From Bacteroidia bacterium (lineage in GTDB: Bacteria; Bacteroidota; Bacteroidia; NS11-12g; UBA955): a DNA stretch of 5,445 nucleotides. The stretch covers positions 1 through 5,445 of the forward strand of contig JALRLA010000052.1 of the NCBI GenBank assembly GCA_023254645.1, given 5' to 3'. Shown one piece after another: positions 1-5,445 of this stretch; positions within the stretch are counted from its first letter, which is position 1, and every line of letters starts with the position of its first letter. Below the pieces are notes generated by a model. The model had not been told where the DNA came from and did no database searches. It saw only the letters and a program-made list of their open reading frames with translations. A program made the position numbers and the translations under genes.

Positions 1-864
1 TCTGGCCGCCATGATTTGACCCTTGATGGGCATACCCACCAGGGCTAGATCTCCAATCATATCCAACAACTTGTGACGCGCAGGTTCGTTTTGATAACGC
101 AAATCCAAGTTGTTCAAAATGCCATCTTGTTTGACCATGACGTTGGGTTTATTGAAGATTTGGGCCAAACGATCCAACTCATCCTGGTTGACCTCACGAT
201 CTACCACAACAATGGCGTTGTTCAAATCACCTCCTTTGATCAGGTTATGAGCCAAGAGCTGCTCCAATTCGTGTAAGAAGCAGAAGGTACGGCAGGGGGC
301 TATTTCTGTGGCAAAGTCTTTCAAACCGGTAATGCCGGCATGCTGGCTTCCCAAAACAGGTGAGTTGTAATCGACCATCACCGTCAAACGATACTCGTCA
401 ACGGGCATGGCGATGATTTCCACCTTGTTCTCCTCGTCGTTGTAGTGAATGTTGTGTGGAATTTCGAAATACTCGCGCTCGGCATCCAATTCAACCGAAC
501 CCGTTTTCAAAATGGCATCCACGAACGGCTGAGAACTTCCATCCATGATGGGCATTTCGGGACCGTCAATGTCAATCAAGACATTGTCTATTTCCATACC
601 AACCAATGCGGCCAAAACATGCTCAATGGTAGATACGGTGGCACCATTCTTTTCCAACGTGGTTCCCCTGGATGTATCGGTAACCAAATCACAGTCAGCC
701 TCAATGATGGGCTGACCTTCTAAATCTGTACGACGAAACTTGTAGTAGTGATGGGCTTCTGCCGGATGCAAGGTAACTGTGACCGAAACACCGGAATGTA
801 GGCCTACACCTGACAAGGATACAGGAGCTTTGAGCGTAGTTTGTTTGGGATTAATCTCCGTCAT
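1..864 (-). CDS. lpxC: LpxC, UDP-3-O-acyl-N-acetylglucosamine deacetylase (N-terminal 288 codons; probable LpxC-FabZ fusion)
   Basis: This is the zinc deacetylase that commits to lipid A synthesis in the cytoplasm. I translated the frame by hand from the ATG at 864-862, and it is open to the left edge. It aligns along its length with E. coli LpxC. Landmarks are GVGLHSG (residues 19-25), RRTDLEG (44-50), TIEHVLAAL with Glu81 and zinc ligand His82, PIMDGS with Asp108, RTF in the active-site region, IKGGDLNNAIVV, and HKLLD with zinc ligands His264 and Asp268. The last visible residues are GQIMAAR, so the catalytic GH motif (E. coli His265) should fall about three residues past the edge. Bacteroidota LpxC is normally fused to FabZ (3-hydroxyacyl-ACP dehydratase). 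That fusion is inferred here, because the FabZ half is outside the window. The start lies inside the end of lpxD (14 nt overlap), which suggests translational coupling. No strong Shine-Dalgarno site precedes it. The call is firm; only the fusion is inference. Confidence 0.95.
   Translation of the reverse strand, partial: MTEINPKQTTLKAPVSLSGVGLHSGVSVTVTLHPAEAHHYYKFRRTDLEGQPIIEADCDLVTDTSRGTTLEKNGATVSTIEHVLAALVGMEIDNVLIDIDGPEMPIMDGSSQPFVDAILKTGSVELDAEREYFEIPHNIHYNDEENKVEIIAMPVDEYRLTVMVDYNSPVLGSQHAGITGLKDFATEIAPCRTFCFLHELEQLLAHNLIKGGDLNNAIVVVDREVNQDELDRLAQIFNKPNVMVKQDGILNNLDLRYQNEPARHKLLDMIGDLALVGMPIKGQIMAAR
851..864 (-). other. 14-nt overlap of lpxD end and lpxC start
   Basis: The sequence ATGACGGAGATTAA on the minus strand holds the lpxC ATG (864-862) and, in another frame, the lpxD stop TAA (853-851). 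Such overlaps usually mean one mRNA and coupled translation. This keeps two consecutive lipid A enzymes in step. The overlap is read directly; the coupling is inferred. Confidence 0.9.
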
Positions 865-1957
865 TTGATGGGGTATTCTCTTTGAGTTTTTGAACTTCCT
901 TTTGCAAAGTTCTGACTTGTTTTTGTAAATCGGTCAATTGCGATATAGCTATAGATGACCTCAGGTATTCTTGAACAGGAAGGGCAGGAGTGCCCGAAAG
1001 TTTCATTCCCGTTTTCTCTAAATTTCTTGTCAGTCCCGCTTGGCCTCCCAATTGGGTCTGTGCGGGTACAACCAAGTGGCCAGAAACGCCGCTTTGACCA
1101 CCCAAGACAGAATATTCGCCAATTTTGGTACTTCCAGCGATTCCTGCTTGTGCGGCAATAACGGTGTGTTTGCCGATCACCACATTGTGACCAATTTGCA
1201 CCGAATTGTCCAACTTGCTGCCCATTTCAATCAGAGTGCGGCCCATTGTAGCGCGGTCAATGGTGCAATTGGCCCCAATTTCGACATCGTCTTCCACAAC
1301 CACTATGCCCACTTGGGGAATCTTGTGGTAACGCCCGCCTTCCATGGCGAATCCGAAGCCATCCGAACCAATGACAGAACCGGCGTGAACGGTCACTCGT
1401 TTACCCAGCTGAGTAAAGGGATACAGGGTAACATTGGGAAACAAGACCGTGTCGGCACCTATGCTAGCGCCTTCGCCAACATAAACACCGGGGTAGATTT
1501 TGACTCCTTTAGCCAAAACAACGCCAGAGCCAATGGTGCATCCTGAACCAATGTACACATCGTCTAGAATTTGCACATCAGGGGCTATATCAGCATTGGA
1601 TGAAACTCCTATTGGATGCTGAATGGGATTGAAGTACTCGGTCAATACTTGACAAAAGGCAAAATATGGATTGGAGTGACGAAGCAATACAGCCGATACG
1701 GCTTGGCTAGGTTGAAAGGATTCGGGCACCAAAATGGCCGAACACTGGGTCTGATACACCCAAGATTCGTATTTGGGATTGCTCAAGAAACCCAACGATC
1801 CCGATTCGCCTTCTTCCAACTTGGCAACAGACACGATCGCCACAGAGGCATTGCCCTCTACACGGGCAGAAACCAATTGGGCAATATCGGAAACGAGCAG
1901 GCTCAAAACGCGTTCATTCAACAGGCAGATGGTTGAATCCCTGCAAAATAAATCCAT
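851..1957 (-). CDS. lpxD: LpxD, UDP-3-O-(3-hydroxyacyl)glucosamine N-acyltransferase
   Basis: LpxD transfers a 3-hydroxyacyl chain from acyl-ACP to the 2-amino group made by LpxC, giving UDP-2,3-diacylglucosamine. The N-terminal uridine-binding domain carries VEGN, AKLEEGESGSLGFLSNPKY and a following SAILVPE strand. A left-handed beta-helix of hexapeptide repeats follows (for example YIGSGCTIGSGVVLAKGVKI), then GSDGFGFA and TIDRATMGRT. IGHN gives His257 and SGH gives His294, with the same 37-residue spacing as E. coli His239 and His276. The C terminus (LQKQVRTLQKEVQKLKE) looks like a short coiled coil. The start is uncertain. I give the ATG at 1957-1955 (368 residues). A GTG at 1984 in the same frame would add nine residues. 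A TTG at 1906-1904 would give 351 residues and lines up best with the usual family N terminus (MxFxAxxIAxxL). It is the upstream gene of an operon with lpxC, reading away from the transporter gene. Confidence 0.95.
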   Translation of the reverse strand: MDLFCRDSTICLLNERVLSLLVSDIAQLVSARVEGNASVAIVSVAKLEEGESGSLGFLSNPKYESWVYQTQCSAILVPESFQPSQAVSAVLLRHSNPYFAFCQVLTEYFNPIQHPIGVSSNADIAPDVQILDDVYIGSGCTIGSGVVLAKGVKIYPGVYVGEGASIGADTVLFPNVTLYPFTQLGKRVTVHAGSVIGSDGFGFAMEGGRYHKIPQVGIVVVEDDVEIGANCTIDRATMGRTLIEMGSKLDNSVQIGHNVVIGKHTVIAAQAGIAGSTKIGEYSVLGGQSGVSGHLVVPAQTQLGGQAGLTRNLEKTGMKLSGTPALPVQEYLRSSIAISQLTDLQKQVRTLQKEVQKLKENTPSNDGD

Positions 1958-1984
1958 TTGTCTCGCTTTGAATGAAGAATTCAC

Positions 1985-2066
1985 CCACAGCAGCGAGAAG
2001 AATGGCCAATAATCGTCTAATCCTTTGGAATTTTCTTTCTATTTTAGCCCGGATAATCATCATTGT
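1985..2066. promoter_or_regulatory. Divergent intergenic region, lpxD / peptide transporter
   Basis: This short gap separates genes transcribed away from each other, so it should hold the promoters of both the lpx operon (minus) and the transporter (plus). On the plus strand TATTTTAG at 2040-2047 resembles the Bacteroidota -7 box TAnnTTTG with one mismatch. No TTG sits at the usual 19-21 nt upstream; the nearest TTG (2025-2027) is too close. I found no good match for the lpxD promoter. No operator palindrome or riboswitch was seen. The functional role rests on gene arrangement more than on motifs. Confidence 0.35.
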
Positions 2067-3812
2067 ATGACAGACAACACTACTCTAAACAACCAAAATG
2101 CGTCTCACCCTAAAGGGCTGTACGTACTATTTGTTACGGAAATGTGGGAGCGTTTCAGCTACTATGGAATGCGAGCCCTTTTCGTACTGTTCATGACCAA
2201 GGCTTTGCTTTTTGACAAGGCACTCGGTTCTGAGATTTATGGATCGTACACCGGTCTGGTTTATTTGACCCCCTTGTTGGGTGGATATTTGGCTGACCGC
2301 TACTGGGGCAACCGCAAGTCCATCATCATTGGTGGTATTTTCATGGCATTGGGACAGTTCTTCATGTTCCTGTCTGGCACATTCTATCAAGAATCGTACG
2401 CCGCCATGCTCATGTTTGTGGGCTTGGGCTTGTTGATCTTGGGTAATGGATTTTTCAAACCGAATATCTCTACCATGGTGGGTCAGTTGTACCCCGCTGG
2501 TGACAAGCGCGTAGACTCGGCTTTCACCATCTTCTACATGGGCATCAACTTGGGCGCCTTCATTGCTCCTCTTCTCTGCGGATATTTGGGCGACACTGGA
2601 AACCCCGAAGATTTTCGCTGGGGATTCTTGGCCGCCTGCTTGGGTATGATTTTGTCCATCGTCTTGTTCGTTGCTTTGAAGAACAAATACATTGTTACGC
2701 CTGAGGGCGAGCAAATCGGTGTAGCTCCCAACAGCGCCCGCGAAGCTAATAGCAGCGAATCCGCACCTGTTGATACCAAGTCATTGTTGATTTGGGGAGG
2801 TGTATTCTTGGCAACCTTGTTAGGGTTTAAATTCTACGGCGAAATGGATTGGGTAGGTTCTTTTATCTTCTCTTTGACCATTGCTGCGCCGGGTTATATC
2901 ATTGGAGATTCCAGTTTGAGCGCCATAGAACGCCAACGCATTTGGGTCATATATGTAGCCGCCTTCTTTGTCATTTTCTTCTGGGCCGCCTTCGAACAGG
3001 CTGGCGCTTCTTTGACCTATTTCGCCGAAGAACAAACCAATCGCGAAATCATGGGCAGTATCGTTCCAACTTCTTATTTCCAGAGCATCAACGCGGTGGC
3101 CATTGTCATCTTTGCTCCCATATTCGTTTGGATCTGGGGTTGGTTGGGCAAGCGCAATATGGAGCCAGCTTCTCCCTTCAAGCAGTCTTTGGGTTTGTTC
3201 TTGTTGGCTTTGGGCTATTTGGTCATCGCCTTGGGCGTAAAAGGCTTGGAGCCTGGTGTAAAAGTGAGCATGATGTGGCTGGTAAGTTTGTACACCATTC
3301 ACACCTTCGGTGAATTGTGTTTGTCTCCCATTGGTTTGTCAATGGTGAACAAACTGGCTCCTGTAAAATTTGCTTCTTTGTTGATGGGCGTATGGTTCTT
3401 GTCAACTGCAGCCGCCAACAAGTTCGCAGGTACCTTGAGTGCCTTGTACCCAGAGCCTGTTGTCAGCGTTCAAGCCTTGGAGAGCATGCAAGCCGATATG
3501 GCCAGTAAAGGAAATACGGTCACCCTGTTACCCGAAAACTTCAACTCTGAAGAGGCCGCTGCTATCGAAGGTCAGAAAGTCATTCCTTTGGAAAAGGTTA
3601 ACCTTTCCGGCATTGAAGACGAGGCGGTAAAAGCGGAAACCAAATTGGCGGTTGAGCAGAATTTGATCGACAACCCCAAAACCTTCTTGGGCTTCACCAT
3701 CTTGACCTTATACGACTTCTTCATGTTGTTCGTATTCATGGCTGGAGCATCTGCCGTATTCCTGTTCGTCTTGAGCAAGCGTTTGCTTGTCATGATGAAT
3801 GGCGTACGCTAA
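2067..3812 (+). CDS. POT/PTR family proton-coupled oligopeptide transporter (peptide MFS transporter)
   Basis: This is an inner-membrane MFS protein of 581 residues that should import di- and tripeptides with protons. Family motifs appear in order. TEMWERFSYYG (24-34) holds the ExxER motif (Glu25, Glu28, Arg29). GGYLADRYWG (72-81, Asp77) is the PTR2 signature 1 region. GNGFFKPNIS has Lys131. FTIFYMGINLGAF is PTR2 signature 2. FFWAAFEQ has Glu310 in core TM7, and FGELCLSPIGLS has Glu416. These match the proton and peptide-coupling residues known in characterised POTs. A hydrophilic cytoplasmic linker (about KNKYIV to PVDTKSLL) precedes the two extra helices typical of bacterial members, giving an expected 14 TM segments. 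Residues about 461-539 form a long acidic polar loop before the last TM helix, predicted to be periplasmic. The ATG at 2067 is preferred over an in-frame TTG at 2025, because the sequence just after this ATG leads into the family core. The gene is monocistronic, with a terminator directly downstream. Exact substrate is unknown. Confidence 0.95.
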   Translation: MTDNTTLNNQNASHPKGLYVLFVTEMWERFSYYGMRALFVLFMTKALLFDKALGSEIYGSYTGLVYLTPLLGGYLADRYWGNRKSIIIGGIFMALGQFFMFLSGTFYQESYAAMLMFVGLGLLILGNGFFKPNISTMVGQLYPAGDKRVDSAFTIFYMGINLGAFIAPLLCGYLGDTGNPEDFRWGFLAACLGMILSIVLFVALKNKYIVTPEGEQIGVAPNSAREANSSESAPVDTKSLLIWGGVFLATLLGFKFYGEMDWVGSFIFSLTIAAPGYIIGDSSLSAIERQRIWVIYVAAFFVIFFWAAFEQAGASLTYFAEEQTNREIMGSIVPTSYFQSINAVAIVIFAPIFVWIWGWLGKRNMEPASPFKQSLGLFLLALGYLVIALGVKGLEPGVKVSMMWLVSLYTIHTFGELCLSPIGLSMVNKLAPVKFASLLMGVWFLSTAAANKFAGTLSALYPEPVVSVQALESMQADMASKGNTVTLLPENFNSEEAAAIEGQKVIPLEKVNLSGIEDEAVKAETKLAVEQNLIDNPKTFLGFTILTLYDFFMLFVFMAGASAVFLFVLSKRLLVMMNGVR

Positions 3813-3830
3813 TTTCATTTTGAAATCATG

Positions 3831-3862
3831 AAAAAGGCCCCGATTGCTCGGGGCCTTTTTTT
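3831..3862. terminator. Bidirectional intrinsic terminator between the transporter gene and folC
   Basis: The arm AAAAAGGCCCCGA (3831-3843) pairs perfectly over 13 bp with TCGGGGCCTTTTT (3848-3860) around a TTGC loop. A GC-rich stem is followed by a run of seven T on the plus strand. The A tract on the left arm supplies T residues for the minus strand, so it can also end folC transcription. It lies 18 nt after the transporter stop and about 50 nt past the folC stop, as expected for convergent genes. Confidence 0.93.
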
Positions 3863-3913
3863 ATATCTCTGCTTACGCTAAATCTTCAGCGAAAACGGTT
3901 TTATCTAAGAGTG

Positions 3914-5137
3914 TTATTCCTTCAAATGAGCCAGTAAATCGGCGACCACGAAGGTAGAACCTCCAATGTAGAGGGCTTCTCCTGTCGAAGCTTGAGATAC
4001 TGCCGCCTGATAGGCCTCAGCGACAGAAGGGAATACCTGGCCGCTCAATCCCAGCTCGGCGGCTTTGATTTGCAATTCAGAGGCCGGCAGCCCCCGGGGA
4101 ATGCTGGGGCAACACCAATAATAATGGGCTCGGGAAGGAAGCATGGACAAAACCTTATTCAGGTCTTTATCCCCAACCACCCCCCATACAAAATGGCAGT
4201 TTTCTACAGGAGAGTGAGATAGGAACTGAGCCAACGTATGCTGCAAAGCTTCGGCATTGTGGCCGGTATCACAGACAACAAAGGGATCTTGTTCTTGAAG
4301 AACTTCCCATCTTCCTCTAATCTGGCTCCATTTGCGAACGTTTGCTAAGCCCACTAAGGCTTGCTCCTCACTCACATTAAAGGGTTCGGGCAGGCGTTTC
4401 CACAAACTGTACAAGATCGATGCATTGTGAACTTGATAAGTACCTTTTAGCGCAAAGGCTTCCACCCATAAAGAAGGAGCGGGTTCAGCCCAGATGCTAT
4501 TCGCACCTAAACGCTGAGTTTCTTCCATCAAGACGGCATCGGTTTCATTGCCGTTGCGACCCAAAACCATGGGCAAGTCATTCTTGGCAATGCCGGCTTT
4601 TTCAAGGGCCACCTTTTCCAAGGTATCGCCCAAGAGGTCCATATGGTCGTGACCAATGCTAACAATGGCACCCAAGATGGAATTCACCACATTGGTACTA
4701 TCCAATCGACCGCCTAAACCCACTTCGATAACGGCTACATCGACTTTTTCCTGTCTAAAATAGTCGAAGGCCATGGCCACCGTGATCTCAAAAAAGGAGG
4801 GAGTCAATTCGTCGAGCAGCGGTGAAACCCGGTGGTAGAAATCGATCACTGAACATTCAGGAATGCAAACACCATTGATTTGAATTCGTTCACGAAAATC
4901 CAAAAGATGAGGAGACGTATAGAGTCCCACTTTGTATCCAGCCTCGGCGAGCATGGCACACATACCAGAGCTTACAGAGCCTTTGCCGTTGGTGCCCGCA
5001 ATGTGAATGCTAGGAAATGCCTTTTCAGGATGATCAAAGGCTTCCATCAAAGCCCAAGTATTGTCCAAATTGGCTTTGTACGCACAGGCAGGAAAATGAG
5101 CCGAGCTGGAAATCAAACTTGCCGCGCTGAGACCCAA
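3914..5137 (-). CDS. folC: FolC, dihydrofolate synthase / folylpolyglutamate synthase (start uncertain)
   Basis: FolC is a cytoplasmic Mur-ligase-family enzyme that uses ATP to add L-glutamate to dihydropteroate and then to folates. Numbered from the TTG at 5137, the ATP-binding P-loop GTNGKGS is 48-54 (Lys52). TSPHLLDFRERI is 74-85. EVGLGGRLDSTN starts at Glu138, a metal ligand position. HDH is 163-165. EKAGI holds Lys180, the likely carbamylated lysine. RGRWEVL leads into the C-terminal ligase domain, where DTGHN (290-294) matches the family DxAHN motif. GVVGDKD follows. AYKANLDNT just before the P-loop domain is typical of Bacteroidota FolC. The start is not settled. The frame has no stop from 3914 to the right edge. 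There is no in-frame ATG at the expected place; TTG codons at 5137 (407 residues, family-like length), 5236 (440) and 5395 (493) are candidates. The usual N-terminal LPxxxRxG segment is not recognisable. The body of the gene is certain. Confidence 0.9.
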   Translation of the reverse strand: MGLSAASLISSSAHFPACAYKANLDNTWALMEAFDHPEKAFPSIHIAGTNGKGSVSSGMCAMLAEAGYKVGLYTSPHLLDFRERIQINGVCIPECSVIDFYHRVSPLLDELTPSFFEITVAMAFDYFRQEKVDVAVIEVGLGGRLDSTNVVNSILGAIVSIGHDHMDLLGDTLEKVALEKAGIAKNDLPMVLGRNGNETDAVLMEETQRLGANSIWAEPAPSLWVEAFALKGTYQVHNASILYSLWKRLPEPFNVSEEQALVGLANVRKWSQIRGRWEVLQEQDPFVVCDTGHNAEALQHTLAQFLSHSPVENCHFVWGVVGDKDLNKVLSMLPSRAHYYWCCPSIPRGLPASELQIKAAELGLSGQVFPSVAEAYQAAVSQASTGEALYIGGSTFVVADLLAHLKE

Positions 5138-5445
5138 CCGGGCACCCGGGTCGTAAAGGCCCGCAAAAGGAGACCGTATTTCATCAACAGCCGCGTAATA
5201 CTCACGCCATGTGCATACTACAAAATATATATGCAACGCTCTCGTGACGCCAACACACACACCTGCGCACATGCGCACACATGCACCTTTGGAGAGGGAC
5301 TTGCACCAATCTTGAACAATGGAATGATGAACGGGGAAGTCATTCGCTGCAACACTCGCAGCAAAGTCTTGATCTCTTTCTCCCCTCTCTTTCAAGTAAC
5401 GACGAAAACCAAGAGTTGCCTCGCTTTCGGCCCAGGCTCGCCCTA
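5138..5445. other. Unassigned right-end segment upstream of folC
   Basis: I recognise no gene in this 308-base stretch. On the minus strand the folC frame continues without a stop to the window edge. It encodes a soluble-looking stretch (for example GFRRYLKERGERDQDF) followed by a Cys/Val-rich part made by the CA/TG tract. On the plus strand a frame from the ATG at 5231 is also open to the edge (71 codons, no recognised domain). An AT-rich patch on the minus strand, TTGCATATATATTTTG (5236-5221), could be part of a folC promoter, since its TATTTTG end is near the Bacteroidota TAnnTTTG box, but spacing is not canonical. The segment could be promoter plus leader, the end of an upstream gene, a folC extension, or an assembly join. 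Confidence 0.5.
5253..5286. repeat. Alternating purine-pyrimidine (CA/TG) tract with tandem TGCGCACA
   Basis: Positions 5253-5262 are five AC dinucleotides. After one phase break, 5264-5286 alternate purine and pyrimidine perfectly for 23 nt. Within that, the octamer TGCGCACA occurs twice in tandem (5264-5271 and 5272-5279), followed by a partial copy. Such sequence can adopt Z-DNA and is prone to slippage. Nothing like it occurs elsewhere in the window. Confidence 0.8.

Noticed and set aside
1040..1546. 168-codon plus-strand ORF opposite lpxD
   Set aside because: It lies wholly antisense to the strongly supported LpxD hexapeptide domain. Its protein has no recognisable domain and it is a shadow of regular codon use in the repeat region.
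2025..2066. Upstream in-frame TTG start for the transporter (14 extra residues)
   Set aside because: The extension (FSFYFSPDNHHC) is not typical of POT N termini. An ATG at 2067 sits a normal distance before the first TM helix, and the TTG would remove most of the promoter space.
2127..2714. 195-codon minus-strand ORF opposite the transporter
   Set aside because: It is polar and Gln/His-rich, as expected when membrane-protein codons are read antisense. The plus strand carries clear POT motifs here, so it is a shadow frame.
2820..3302. 160-codon minus-strand ORF opposite the transporter
   Set aside because: Same reasoning: it is antisense to TM helices with conserved POT residues and has no domain of its own.
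3812..3826. Small inverted repeat ATTTCA-TTT-TGAAAT just after the transporter stop
   Set aside because: It is only 6 bp, AT-rich and has no T tract. The nearby 13-bp hairpin at 3831-3860 is the real terminator, so this is probably incidental.
5221..5236. Possible folC promoter TTGCATATATATTTTG (minus strand)
   Set aside because: It only partly matches TAnnTTTG and lacks a well-spaced -33 TTG. AT-rich patches like this occur by chance, so it is mentioned only within the right-end segment and not called separately.

Overview
The window reads as an ordinary chromosomal segment of a member of the Bacteroidota. The evidence is a lipid A gene pair in the order lpxD-lpxC, a FolC whose core matches the Bacteroidota type (the AYKANLDNT stretch after an N-terminal helix), and a POT-family transporter. 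Strong Shine-Dalgarno sites are also absent before the starts. I cannot place the organism below phylum. No mobile element, CRISPR array, tRNA or rRNA was seen.

Layout. Positions 1-864 (minus) hold the first 288 codons of lpxC, whose 3' end lies off the left edge. Positions 851-1957 (minus) hold lpxD, which overlaps the lpxC start by 14 nt, so the two form an operon reading leftwards. After a short divergent intergenic region, positions 2067-3812 (plus) encode a proton-coupled oligopeptide transporter with its own strong hairpin terminator at 3831-3862. folC (minus) converges on that terminator and ends at 3914. The core of FolC is clear up to about position 5085. Upstream of that, to the right edge at 5445, the sequence is unlike the family N terminus and includes a purine-pyrimidine alternating tract.

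Function. LpxD and LpxC act in the cytoplasmic lipid A pathway: LpxC deacetylates UDP-3-O-acyl-GlcNAc, then LpxD adds the second acyl chain. In Bacteroidota LpxC is usually fused to FabZ, but that half would lie beyond the window. The transporter imports di- and tripeptides with protons and stands alone as a transcription unit. FolC adds glutamate to dihydropteroate or folates. The three units have no obvious functional link.

I found no convincing new biological system. The parts worth a second look are the anomalous right end (5100-5445: an unusual folC 5' end, a Z-DNA-prone tract, two overlapping open frames and a possible chimeric junction), the extended or non-ATG start of lpxD, and a roughly 80-residue periplasmic insertion in the transporter.
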